Positions 1 through 8,531 of a stretch of DNA of 64,000 bases are shown one piece after another. The notes beneath the pieces are model-generated. The model was not told where the DNA came from, ran no database searches, and saw nothing but the letters and a program-made list of their open reading frames with translations. Positions within the stretch are counted from its first letter, which is position 1. Each line of letters begins with the position of its first letter. Source of the stretch: Roseicella aerolata (GTDB lineage Bacteria; Pseudomonadota; Alphaproteobacteria; Acetobacterales; Acetobacteraceae); assembly GCF_020523605.1 (NCBI RefSeq), contig NZ_JAJAQI010000017.1:53927-117926 (forward strand), given 5' to 3'. The position numbers and the translations under genes are program-made.

Positions 1-80
1 CCGATCTCTACCCCTTCGTGCTCTCGCCACCGGCGATCGGAAAGCTGGGCTTCATCCATCGGTTGGTGAGGGGGACATAG
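1..80 (+). CDS. 3' end of a putative zinc-binding metallopeptidase-like protein (partial)
   Basis: Only the last 25 codons are present. Reading from base 3 gives DLYPFVLSPPAIGKLGFIHR and a TAG stop at 78-80. This tail resembles, from memory, the conserved C-terminus of the bacterial putative zinc-binding peptidase family (zinc ribbon plus HExxH domain), whose members end in a similar YPF-LSP-V--KL-FIH-L stretch. The catalytic part lies outside the window, so the function cannot be checked here. The rest of the gap to 365 (about 285 bases) shows no supported gene. Confidence 0.5.
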   Translation, partial: DLYPFVLSPPAIGKLGFIHRLVRGT

Positions 81-365
81 GCGCCAGGCGAGGGGCGCCG
101 CCCCCTCCGCAGGGCGATGTCTGCTCCGGCGCCGCTCACGAAGGGGGCGTGGACGCCCCGGGGCGAGGCGCCGCCGCGCGGCCCATGACCGGCGGCGGAT
201 GGGCGTTCCGCGCCGCAGGCCATCCGCCCCGGAGCGGAATGCCGCGACAGGGCAGGGCCGCGGCGGCGCGGCATCGCGCGCCCCTGACGGCGCCGCGGCC
301 GGGCGCCCCTGACAGGCCGGCCCACCCGGCCTATCTTCCGCCAACCAAGGGAAGGAGACCGGCCC

Positions 366-1844
366 ATGCTCGACGCCGTCGCACGCCTGCCGCTGAAGGA
401 CGCTGGCCTGTTCCGCGAAGCCAATTGCATCGGCGGCCAGTGGGTCCAGGCCGATAGCGGCAAGACCATCGAGGTCCGCAACCCCTCGACCGGCGAACTG
501 GTCGGCCGCGTCCCGGCGATGGGCGCCGCCGAGACCCGCCGCGCCATCGAGGCGGCGCACCAGGCGCAGAAGGGCTGGCGCGCCATGCTGGCCAAGGACC
601 GCGCCGCGATCCTCCGCAAGCTCTTCGACCTGATGATCGCGAATACCGACGACCTCGCCGCGATTATGACGGCCGAGCAGGGCAAGCCGCTGGCGGAGAG
701 CAAGGGCGAGATCGCCTATGCCGCCAGCTTCATCGAATGGTTCGCCGAGGAAGGCAAGCGGGTCTATGGCGACACCATCCCGCAGAACGCCAAGGGCCGG
801 CGGATCATCGTCCAGAAGGAGCCGATCGGCGTATTCGCCGCCATCACGCCGTGGAATTTCCCGGCCGCGATGATCACCCGCAAGACCGGGCCCGGCTGGG
901 CCGCGGGCTGCACCGGCGTGATCCGCCCGGCCTCCCAGACGCCCTTCTCGGCGCTCGCCATCGCGGTGCTGGCCGAGCGCGCCGGCATGCCGCCCGGCGT
1001 CTGCAACGTCATCACCGGCCCCTCCGGCGAGACGGGCAAGGAACTCACCTCCAACCCGCTGGTGCGCAAGCTGACCTTCACCGGCAGCACCGATGTCGGC
1101 CGCATCCTGCTCGCGCAATGCGCGCCGACCATCAAGAAGACCTCGATGGAACTCGGCGGCAACGCGCCCTTCATTGTCTTTGACGATGCCGACCTGGACG
1201 CGGCGGTGCAGGGCGCCATGGCGTCCAAGTACCGCAACACCGGCCAGACCTGCGTCTGCGCCAACCGCATCCTGGTGCAGGACGGCGTCTATGACGCCTT
1301 CGCCGCCAAGCTGAAGGCGGCGGTCGAGGCACTCAAGGTCGGCGACGGCTTTGAGCCGGGCGTGACCCAGGGGCCGCTGATCAATGCGGATGCGGTGAAG
1401 AAGGTCGAGGAGCATGTCGCCGACGCGCTGGGCAAGGGTGCCAAGGTGCTCACCGGCGGCAAGCGCGCCGAGCGGCCCGGCAATTTCTACATGCCGACGA
1501 TCCTGACCAACGTGCAGCGCGAGAGCCTGGTCTTCAACGAGGAGACCTTCGGCCCGGTCGCGCCCCTGTTCCGGTTCAAGACGGAGGAGGAGGCGATCGC
1601 GCTGGCCAACGACACGCCCTTCGGCCTCGCCGCCTATTTCTACGCCCGCGATGTCGGCCGGATCTTCCGGGTGGCGGAGGCGCTGGAGACCGGCATGGTC
1701 GGGATCAATGAGGGCCTGATCAGCACCGAGGTTGCCCCCTTCGGCGGCGTGAAGGAGAGCGGCCTCGGCCGCGAGGGCAGCCATCACGGCATCGAGGAGT
1801 ATCTGGAGGTGAAGTACCTCGCCATCGGCGGCATCGGGACCTGA
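366..1844 (+). CDS. gabD: NADP-dependent succinate-semialdehyde dehydrogenase
   Basis: A 492-residue aldehyde dehydrogenase very close to GabD. It oxidises succinate semialdehyde to succinate, the last step of the GABA shunt, in the cytoplasm. The catalytic Cys296 with the nearby Cys298 (TCVC motif) and the general base Glu262 (MELGGN motif) are both present, as is the ITPWNFPAAMITRK cofactor-binding stretch. The ATG at 366 follows a good GGAAGGAG ribosome site. Oddly, the usual V-KPAS lysine that contacts the cofactor ribose or 2'-phosphate is Arg187 (IRPASQ), and just upstream GPALAAG reads GPGWAAG. The gene appears monocistronic, followed by a hairpin. The family assignment is secure; the exact substrate is inferred. 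Confidence 0.9.
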   Translation: MLDAVARLPLKDAGLFREANCIGGQWVQADSGKTIEVRNPSTGELVGRVPAMGAAETRRAIEAAHQAQKGWRAMLAKDRAAILRKLFDLMIANTDDLAAIMTAEQGKPLAESKGEIAYAASFIEWFAEEGKRVYGDTIPQNAKGRRIIVQKEPIGVFAAITPWNFPAAMITRKTGPGWAAGCTGVIRPASQTPFSALAIAVLAERAGMPPGVCNVITGPSGETGKELTSNPLVRKLTFTGSTDVGRILLAQCAPTIKKTSMELGGNAPFIVFDDADLDAAVQGAMASKYRNTGQTCVCANRILVQDGVYDAFAAKLKAAVEALKVGDGFEPGVTQGPLINADAVKKVEEHVADALGKGAKVLTGGKRAERPGNFYMPTILTNVQRESLVFNEETFGPVAPLFRFKTEEEAIALANDTPFGLAAYFYARDVGRIFRVAEALETGMVGINEGLISTEVAPFGGVKESGLGREGSHHGIEEYLEVKYLAIGGIGT

Positions 1845-1854
1845 TTTTCCCGCT

Positions 1855-1885
1855 GCGCAGGCGTGGTTTCGAGCCATGCCTGCGC
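1855..1885 (+). terminator. hairpin after gabD, possible terminator
   Basis: A 12-bp stem (1855-1866 with 1873-1885, one G-T pair) starts 10 bases after the gabD stop. No long T-run follows immediately; a short TTTT occurs about 15 bases later. It could be a Rho-independent terminator of weak form or simply a stable 3' end. Confidence 0.4.
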
Positions 1886-2005
1886 GGAATGGCGGGTTTT
1901 CCTGCTTCGCGCGGGCGCTGCCGGTGAAACCGGCGGCGCCCTCATGCCATATGGCGGGCAGTGGGGTGCCCGGCGCCCCGATCCCTTCGGGAGGGCCTCC
2001 TCGGC

Positions 2006-3238
2006 ATGTCCGCCACCACCCTCGCCGCCGCGCCCAGCCCGGCGCGGCTCTCCGGCATCCACCTTCCCGCCGCGCTCGGCGCCGGCGCCCTGCTGCTGGC
2101 GGGCGCGCTCGCCATCGGCGAGATCGTCAGCCCGCGCCAGGCGGCGCTCTACCTGCTCGGCGCGGCGCTCGGCCTCGTCCTCTACCACGCGGCCTTCGGC
2201 TTCACCGCGGCCTGGCGGGTCTTCATCGCCGACAGGCGGGGGGAGGGGCTGCGGGCGCAGATGGCGATGCTCGCCATCGCCGTGCTGCTCTTCTACCCGG
2301 TGCTCGCGGCCGGTAGCCTGTTCGGCCAGCCGGTGCAGGGGCTGGTGGCGCCGGTCGGCGTCTCCGTCCTGTTCGGCGCCTTCCTCTTCGGCATCGGCAT
2401 GCAACTCGGCGGCGGCTGCGCCTCCGGCACGCTCTACACGGTGGGCGGCGGCTCGGTGCGGATGGTCCTGACGCTGGCGGCCTTCATCGCCGGCTCGACC
2501 ATCGGCGCGGCGCATCTCCATTGGTGGCAAGCGCAGTGGAGCCTGCCACCCATCTCCCTGGTGCGGGAATGGGGCGTGCTGCCGGCGCTGGCGCTGAACC
2601 TCGGCCTGTTTGCCCTGATCGCCGGGCTGACGGTGGTGCTGGAACGGCGGCGCCATGGCCGGCTGGTGGGCGCCGGCCCCGCGCCGCGGGCCGGGCTCGC
2701 GCGCTTCCTGCGCGGCCCCTGGCCGCTGCTGGCCGGCGCGGTGGCGCTGGCGCTGCTGAACTTCGCGACGCTCGCGCTGGCGGGCCGGCCCTGGGGCATC
2801 ACCTCGGCCTTCGCCCTCTGGGGCTCCAAACTCGCGGAGGGGATCGGCTTCGACCCGGCCTTCTGGCCCTACTGGTCCACCCCGGCCCAGGCGGCGGCGC
2901 TGGAGGCGAGCGTGCTGCGCGACGTCACCTCGGTGATGGACTTTGGCATCGTGCTGGGGGCGCTGCTGGCGGCGGCGCTGGCCCGGCGCTTCTCGCCGAG
3001 CCTCCGGGTGCCGCTGCGCTCGGCCCTCGCCGCGGTGGTCGGTGGGCTCATGCTCGGCTACGGCGCGCGGCTGGCCTATGGCTGCAATATCGGGGCCTAT
3101 TTCTCCGGCATCGCCTCCTCCAGCCTGCATGGCTGGGTCTGGATGGCCATGGCCTTCGCCGGCAATGTCCTCGGCACCCGTCTCCGCCCGCTGTTTGGGC
3201 TGGAGGTGGAGCGGACGCCGCGGCTGACCGGGTGCTGA
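2006..3238 (+). CDS. YeeE/YedE family sulfur (thiosulfate) transporter
   Basis: A polytopic membrane protein of 410 residues from the ATG at 2006, chosen because GGGAGG precedes it; an in-frame ATG at 1961 would add 15 poorly hydrophobic residues. The family imports thiosulfate or other sulfur species through the inner membrane using conserved cysteines that relay the ion. Two signature motifs are visible: GGGCASGTLY with Cys138 and YGCNIGAYFSG with Cys360, in the two halves of the internal pseudo-repeat. The next gene is a glutathione reductase, which fits a sulfur/redox context, but there is a 275-base gap between them and no operon is implied. Thiosulfate as the substrate is a family inference. 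Confidence 0.85.
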   Translation: MSATTLAAAPSPARLSGIHLPAALGAGALLLAGALAIGEIVSPRQAALYLLGAALGLVLYHAAFGFTAAWRVFIADRRGEGLRAQMAMLAIAVLLFYPVLAAGSLFGQPVQGLVAPVGVSVLFGAFLFGIGMQLGGGCASGTLYTVGGGSVRMVLTLAAFIAGSTIGAAHLHWWQAQWSLPPISLVREWGVLPALALNLGLFALIAGLTVVLERRRHGRLVGAGPAPRAGLARFLRGPWPLLAGAVALALLNFATLALAGRPWGITSAFALWGSKLAEGIGFDPAFWPYWSTPAQAAALEASVLRDVTSVMDFGIVLGALLAAALARRFSPSLRVPLRSALAAVVGGLMLGYGARLAYGCNIGAYFSGIASSSLHGWVWMAMAFAGNVLGTRLRPLFGLEVERTPRLTGC

Positions 3239-3513
3239 GTGAGGGGCGGGTCGCGCCACCCCCCTCGCTGGCCGGGCCGTGGAGCCCGCGCGTCTTGGCG
3301 ACATCCGGCTGCCTGGCCCCGGGCAGCCGGTTTCCTTCTGCCGCAGGGGACATGGCCCCGCGGCCCGCTCGCCACCCGCGCAGCGCGCCTGAACGGCCGG
3401 GCCCGATCCTGCCGCGGCTCCCTGGCTGACCAGCCGGCTTACCTTCCCGCTCCGTCCGTCGCATATAAGCGGAAAGGTCCGGCCCCGGCCGGCGCAGGGA
3501 AGGGCACCACCCC

Positions 3514-4890
3514 ATGGCCTATGACTTCGATCTCTTCGTCATCGGCGGCGGCTCGGCCGGCGTCCGTTGCGGCCGCATCGCCGCGACCCATGGCGCCCGC
3601 GTCGGCATCGCCGAGGAGCGCTTCTGGGGCGGCACCTGTGTCAATGTCGGCTGCGTGCCGAAGAAGATCATGGTCAATGCCGCCGAATACGGCGCCTGGG
3701 CGGAGGAGGCTGCGGGCTTCGGCTGGCAGGTCGAGAAGAAGGGCTTCGACCTTGCCACCCTCGCCGCCGCGCGGGATGCCGAGGTGGCGCGGCTGAACGG
3801 CATCTACGGCCGGCTGCTGACCGGCGCCGGCTGCACCATCTTCGAGGCCCGCGCGAGCTTCATCGACGCCCATACCCTCGATGTCGGCGGCAGGCGCGTG
3901 ACGGCCGAGCGGATCGTCATCGCCGTCGGCGGCCGCGCCACCCGCCCGCCCATCCCGGGTGCCGAACTCGGCATGCTCTCGGACGACGTCTTCGCCCTGA
4001 AGCAGGTGCCGCGGCGGCTGACCGTGGTGGGCAGCGGCTATATCGGCCTGGAGTTCGCCTGCATCTTCCGCGGCCTCGGCGCCGAGGTCGATCTCGTCTA
4101 CCGCGCCGACCTGCCGCTGCGCGGCTTCGACCAGGACATCCGCGCGGCGCTGAAGGAGGCGCTGGACGCGCAAGGGATCCGCCAGCATGTCGGCCACAAC
4201 CCGGCCCGGCTGGACCGGCAGGGCGACCATCTCCGCCTCAGCCTGCTGGGGGGCGAGGCGATCGAGACCGATGCCGTACTCTTCGCCACCGGCCGGGCGC
4301 CGAACACCGAAGGGCTGCACCTGGACGCCGCCGGGGTCGACTGCACGGCGAATGGCGCCATCGAGGTGGATGAGGACCACCGCACCACCGCTCCCAATAT
4401 CTGGGCGATCGGCGACGTGACCGACAGGCTGAACCTGACGCCGATGGCGACCGCGGTCGGGCATGCGCTGGCCGACACGCTGTTCGGCAACAATCCGCGC
4501 AAGGCCAGCTACCGGAACGTCCCGACCGCGGTCTTCACCTCGCCCCCCATCGGTACGGTCGGGATGACGGAGGCGGATGCGGCGGCGCAGGGGCCGGTGG
4601 ACATCTACCTCACCCGCTTCACGCCGATGCGCCATACCATCAGCAAGCGGGAGGGGCGGAAGACCCTGATGAAGCTGGTGGTCTGCCAGCGCACCCGGCG
4701 GGTGCTCGGCGCCCATATGCTGGGCGAGGATGCCGGGGAGATCATGCAGGGCATCGGCATCGCCGTCGCGGCCGGCCTGACCAAGGAGGATTTCGACCGC
4801 ACCATCGGCATCCACCCGACGGCGGCTGAGGAGTTCGTGACGCTCCGGACCCGCACGCGGGAAGCCGGGGTCCGTGCGGCGGCGGAATAG
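3514..4890 (+). CDS. gor: glutathione-disulfide reductase
   Basis: A 458-residue pyridine nucleotide-disulfide oxidoreductase that regenerates reduced glutathione from GSSG with NADPH in the cytosol. The N-terminal FAD-binding GGGSAG motif is followed by the redox-active pair Cys42 and Cys47 in GGTCVNVGCVPKK. A second nucleotide-binding motif (GSGYIGLEFA) follows, and the C-terminal dimerisation domain ends in IGIHPTAAEEF, which carries the catalytic His-Glu pair. The length is normal for the family. The ATG at 3514 is the obvious start. The gene stands alone, with a G+C-rich hairpin at about 4924-4948 before the next gene. Confidence 0.93.
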   Translation: MAYDFDLFVIGGGSAGVRCGRIAATHGARVGIAEERFWGGTCVNVGCVPKKIMVNAAEYGAWAEEAAGFGWQVEKKGFDLATLAAARDAEVARLNGIYGRLLTGAGCTIFEARASFIDAHTLDVGGRRVTAERIVIAVGGRATRPPIPGAELGMLSDDVFALKQVPRRLTVVGSGYIGLEFACIFRGLGAEVDLVYRADLPLRGFDQDIRAALKEALDAQGIRQHVGHNPARLDRQGDHLRLSLLGGEAIETDAVLFATGRAPNTEGLHLDAAGVDCTANGAIEVDEDHRTTAPNIWAIGDVTDRLNLTPMATAVGHALADTLFGNNPRKASYRNVPTAVFTSPPIGTVGMTEADAAAQGPVDIYLTRFTPMRHTISKREGRKTLMKLVVCQRTRRVLGAHMLGEDAGEIMQGIGIAVAAGLTKEDFDRTIGIHPTAAEEFVTLRTRTREAGVRAAAE

Positions 4891-4992
4891 CAGGCCCGCG
4901 CCGGCCTCGGCCCTGCCATCCATGCCCCGGGTGTTTCCAGCCGGGGGCCTTGCGGTCTATGCTCCGCCCCCTTTTCGCAGGAAACGCTCACA

Positions 4993-6372
4993 ATGACCGC
5001 GCGCGGGTGGCACCCCGGAAGCTGGCGGGACATGCCGATCCGGCAGGTTCCCGAATACCCTGATCAGGCGAAGCTGGCGGAGGCGGAGGCGCGGCTGGCC
5101 AAATGGCCGCCACTGGTCTTCGCCGGGGAGGCCCGCCGGCTGAAGGCGGCGCTGGCCAAGGCGGGGGAGGGCCAGGCCTTCATCCTGCAGGGCGGCGACT
5201 GCGCCGAGAGCTTCTCCGACTTCACCGCCAACATCATCCGCGACACCTTCCGGGTGCTGCTGCAGATGGCTGTCGTGCTGACCTTCGGCGGCGGCACGCC
5301 GGTGGTGAAGCTCGGCCGCATGGCCGGGCAATTCGCCAAGCCGCGCAGCTCGGATGTCGAGACGAAGGACGGCACCACCCTGCCTTCCTATCGCGGCGAC
5401 ATCATCAACGGCCCCGCCTTCACCGCCGAGGCGCGCATCCCGGACCCGTCCCGGATGGATTTTGCCTATATGCAGTCGGCCGGCACGCTGAACCTGCTGC
5501 GCGCCTTCGCGACGGGCGGCTATGCCGACCTGCACCAGGTGCATCGCTGGAATCTCGGCTTCGTCGCCCGCAGCCCGCTGGCCGACCGCTACCAGGACCT
5601 GGCGCACCGGATCGACGAGACGCTCTCCTTCATGCAGGCCTGCGGCATGTCCGACCTGCCGCAGGTGCGGGAGACCGATTTCTACACCAGCCACGAGGCG
5701 CTGCTGCTGCCCTATGAGCAGGCGCTGACGCGCATCGATTCCACCACCGGCGACCACTACGCCTGCTCGGCGCATTTCCTCTGGATCGGCGACCGCACCC
5801 GGCAGCCGGAGGGCGCGCATGTCGAGTTCATGCGCGGCCTCAGGAACCCGATCGGGATGAAGGTCGGGCCCTCGATGGAGGCCGACGAGCTGGTCCGGCT
5901 CACCGAGATCCTGAACCCAGAGAACGAGATGGGGCGGCTCACCCTCATCGCGCGCATGGGGGCGGACAAGATCGAGGCGAAGCTGCCGCCGCTGCTGCGC
6001 GCGGTGAAGCGGGCCGGCCGCAAGGTGGTCTGGCTCTCGGACCCGATGCACGGCAACACCACCACCGTCGCGGGCTACAAGACCCGGCCCTTCGATGCGG
6101 TGCTGGGCGAGGTCCGCCGCTTCTTCGACTGCCACGCGGCCGAGGGCACCCAGCCCGGCGGCGTGCATGTCGAGATGACGGGGCAGGAGGTGACGGAATG
6201 CCTCGGCGGTGCCCATCGCCTCTCCGAGGCCGACCTGGCGCTGCGCTACCAGACCTTCTGCGACCCGCGGCTGAATGCCGAGCAGTCGCTGGAACTCGCC
6301 TTCCTCATCGCGGAGGAGCTGAAGGCCCGCCGTGCCTCCGGCCCGGCGCAGCCGGCCCGCGCGGCCGAGTAG
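4993..6372 (+). CDS. class II 3-deoxy-7-phosphoheptulonate (DAHP) synthase
   Basis: A 459-residue DAHP synthase of the plant-like class II (AroA-II) type. It condenses phosphoenolpyruvate and erythrose 4-phosphate in the first step of the shikimate pathway. Family stretches are visible throughout: [29 protein letters not shown], the [19 protein letters not shown] region and the metal/substrate region LSDPMHGNT. The start ATG at 4993 follows AGGAAA. The gene is followed after 16 bases by the nicotinate phosphoribosyltransferase gene, so the two may be co-transcribed. No regulatory ACT domain is seen, which is usual for class II enzymes. Confidence 0.9.
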   Translation: MTARGWHPGSWRDMPIRQVPEYPDQAKLAEAEARLAKWPPLVFAGEARRLKAALAKAGEGQAFILQGGDCAESFSDFTANIIRDTFRVLLQMAVVLTFGGGTPVVKLGRMAGQFAKPRSSDVETKDGTTLPSYRGDIINGPAFTAEARIPDPSRMDFAYMQSAGTLNLLRAFATGGYADLHQVHRWNLGFVARSPLADRYQDLAHRIDETLSFMQACGMSDLPQVRETDFYTSHEALLLPYEQALTRIDSTTGDHYACSAHFLWIGDRTRQPEGAHVEFMRGLRNPIGMKVGPSMEADELVRLTEILNPENEMGRLTLIARMGADKIEAKLPPLLRAVKRAGRKVVWLSDPMHGNTTTVAGYKTRPFDAVLGEVRRFFDCHAAEGTQPGGVHVEMTGQEVTECLGGAHRLSEADLALRYQTFCDPRLNAEQSLELAFLIAEELKARRASGPAQPARAAE

Positions 6373-6388
6373 GGCAGGGAGGCCCATC

Positions 6389-7546
6389 ATGGACCGATCG
6401 CCGCCGATCAGCCCCGCGGAGGCGGCGATTTCCAGCCGTACCGACGCCTATTTCAACCGCACGCGGGCGATCGTGCAGCGCTTCGGCGATGCCCGCGTCA
6501 CCTACGCCGTCTTCCTCCGCCGCCCCGTGGTCAGCGCGCCGAGGCTGGCGGTGGAATGGCTGGAGGGCGTGGCGCGGGAGCGCGGCACGCGCTTCGAGAT
6601 CGAGGTGATGCACCCGGAAGGGACCTGGGTCGGCGCCGGCGATCCCATCCTCACCATCACCGGCTCCTTCGTGGAACTCGCGGATCTCGAGACGCTCTAT
6701 CTGCAGAAGCTCGGCTCGCCCTGCGTCGCCGCGCACAATGCCTACCAGATGTGCCTGGAACTGCCGAAGGTCGCCTTCCTCGCCATGGATGCGCGGCACT
6801 GCGCCGGCTTCGAGATGCAGGACATGATGGCCTATGCCGCGAGCGTCGGCGGCCGGGCGGCGCAGAAGGAGGGGGCGCGGGGCTTCATCGGCAACGCGAC
6901 GGATGCGACCGCCCACTGGTTCGGCGCGCCGCGCGGCTACGGGACCATGCCGCATGCGCTGATCGGCTATGCCGGCTCCACCCTCCGCGCCGCCGAGATG
7001 TTCCATGAAGCCTTCCCCGAGGACAACCTGACGGTCCTGACCGATTATTTCGGGCGGGAGGTGACGGACGGCCTCGCGGTCTGCCGCCGCTTCCCGGAAC
7101 TGGCGGCGGAGGGGCGGCTGGCGGTGCGGCTCGACACCCATGGCGGCCGCTTCCTGGAAGGGCTGGACCCGGCCGAGAGCTATGCGGTGCTGGAACGCCA
7201 CGCGCCCGGTGCCATCCGCCGCTACCGCAGCGAGACCGAGCTGCGCCACCTCGTCGGCACCGGCGTCTCCGCCGCCGCGGTGTGGAAGATGCGCGAGGCG
7301 CTGGAGGAGGCCGGCTTCCCGAAGGTGCGGATCGTCGCCTCCTCCGGCTTCAACGTGCAGAAATGCCGGGTGATGGCGGAGGCGAAGGCGCCAATCGACG
7401 TGGTCGGCACCGGCAGCTTCCTGCCCGATACCTGGTCCGAGACCTACGCCACGGCCGACATCATCGCCTATGACGGGCAGGCGCGGGTGAAGGTGGGCCG
7501 CGAATTCCTGCTGCAGCGCAAGCGGAACGGGAAGAACGGCGGCTGA
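6389..7546 (+). CDS. pncB: nicotinate phosphoribosyltransferase
   Basis: 385 residues. It converts nicotinate and PRPP to nicotinate mononucleotide in NAD salvage. The conserved type II phosphoribosyltransferase barrel is recognisable, including FIGNATDAT, the RLDTHGGRF stretch, ASSGFNVQKC and the phosphate-binding DVVGTGSFLP near the C-terminus. The ATG at 6389 is preferred because GGGAGG lies just upstream; the open frame extends further up but overlaps aroA-II. The length matches the shorter archaeal/alphaproteobacterial form rather than the E. coli form. It is probably co-transcribed with the DAHP synthase gene, and a perfect hairpin follows. Confidence 0.85.
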   Translation: MDRSPPISPAEAAISSRTDAYFNRTRAIVQRFGDARVTYAVFLRRPVVSAPRLAVEWLEGVARERGTRFEIEVMHPEGTWVGAGDPILTITGSFVELADLETLYLQKLGSPCVAAHNAYQMCLELPKVAFLAMDARHCAGFEMQDMMAYAASVGGRAAQKEGARGFIGNATDATAHWFGAPRGYGTMPHALIGYAGSTLRAAEMFHEAFPEDNLTVLTDYFGREVTDGLAVCRRFPELAAEGRLAVRLDTHGGRFLEGLDPAESYAVLERHAPGAIRRYRSETELRHLVGTGVSAAAVWKMREALEEAGFPKVRIVASSGFNVQKCRVMAEAKAPIDVVGTGSFLPDTWSETYATADIIAYDGQARVKVGREFLLQRKRNGKNGG

Positions 7547-7566
7547 GCGGAGCCGGCCCCCGGCCA

Positions 7567-7594
7567 CATCGCCCGGGGCGGCAACCGGGCGATG
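7567..7594 (+). terminator. hairpin after pncB, likely terminator
   Basis: A perfect 10-bp stem (7567-7576 with 7585-7594, 8-base loop) begins 21 bases after the pncB stop. No T-run follows, so the terminator call is moderate. Confidence 0.4.
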
Positions 7595-7842
7595 CGCCGC
7601 TGACGCCGGGTATCTGTTCCAATGGCCGTCCCGCGGCCAACCTCCCGGGGGGCAGGCCCGGCCTGCCGGCGCGGATCGCAGCGGGGCGTGAAGGCGCGAC
7701 CCTGCTCCTGCGCCCCGATGCCCTGCCGAGGACCGCGTTCGGCTACCGACGCGATCCGCTGTAGAAGCGCGGCCGGTGATCCGCGTGCCTTCCGGCCCGT
7801 TCGGCGTTATCCCGCCATCACCGGCCCCATGGACCTGAGGCA

Positions 7843-8226
7843 ATGAGCGCATTCGACACCGGCCTGTTCGGCCAGCAGGGCGGCTATGCCGTCCGCATCC
7901 TGGACCTCTCGGGCGGCAACGGCTCGGACCCGGTCGAGACCATCCGCGGCTTCCAGACGCTGGAGCACGCCAATGCCTTCGCCCGCCGCTATGTGCGGGA
8001 CAGCCTGGAGCGCTGCCGGACGCGCGGCATGACGCCGGCCGATGTGGTGCAGGCCTGGTTCGCCTTCGGCGAGGATGCCGAGGTGCTGGGCGGCGCCGAG
8101 CAGGCCTGGCGCAGCGCCGCCGAGCTGAATGATTTCGCCGCCCGCCCGCCCGCGGATGCCGAGGAGCGCAACTGGCGCGCCCTCGATCCCCGCCGCGACG
8201 AGGATGCGGCGGAGGAGGAGGAATGA
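7843..8226 (+). CDS. small acidic protein, paralogous to the next gene; function unknown
   Basis: 127 residues, no signal peptide or membrane segment, and a very acidic C-terminus ending in five glutamates. The central region (FQTLEHANAFARRYVRDS) aligns with the same region of the following gene (FASAEAAQEYARRFIRAQ), so the two proteins share a roughly 60-residue helical domain. I do not recognise a named family. Its stop overlaps the start of the next gene by ATGA, and that gene overlaps gltX, so all three are translationally coupled. The ATG at 7843 is the only good in-frame start. Confidence 0.75.
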   Translation: MSAFDTGLFGQQGGYAVRILDLSGGNGSDPVETIRGFQTLEHANAFARRYVRDSLERCRTRGMTPADVVQAWFAFGEDAEVLGGAEQAWRSAAELNDFAARPPADAEERNWRALDPRRDEDAAEEEE

Positions 8227-8531
8227 GCCGCCACAGCGTCCGCTGCGGCGACCATGCCGATGCCGGCGACCCGGAGGAGGAATGGCTGGTGGAGGGCTTC
8301 GCCTCCGCCGAGGCGGCGCAGGAATATGCCCGCCGCTTCATCCGCGCCCAGATCGAGGATCTGCGGCGCGAGGCCGGCTCGCCCGAGGAACTGGCCGCCA
8401 TGTACCGCCGCTGGGGCGAATACGCCGTGACCCCGGGCTTCGACGCCGAGGCCTGGGTCGCCCATTGCATCGCCAACCCTGCCGCCCGCCGGCAGGACAC
8501 CGACTACGCCGCCCTGGAGCCCCGCTCGTGA
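8223..8531 (+). CDS. small protein, paralogous to the preceding gene; function unknown
   Basis: 102 residues, soluble. It starts in an ATGA overlap with the upstream gene and stops inside the GTGA start of gltX. It shares the pattern (F-s-E-A---ARR-iR--ie--r, then a Trp/Tyr-containing helix ending VTPGF) with its neighbour, consistent with an old tandem duplication. No catalytic motif is visible. Strict coupling to gltX suggests matched expression with the tRNA synthetase, but that proves no functional link. Confidence 0.75.
   Translation: MSRHSVRCGDHADAGDPEEEWLVEGFASAEAAQEYARRFIRAQIEDLRREAGSPEELAAMYRRWGEYAVTPGFDAEAWVAHCIANPAARRQDTDYAALEPRS

Noticed and set aside
8..703. 231-codon open frame on the minus strand
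   Set aside because: It overlaps gabD and the preceding tail in antisense and has no recognisable domain; a shadow of high-GC coding sequence.
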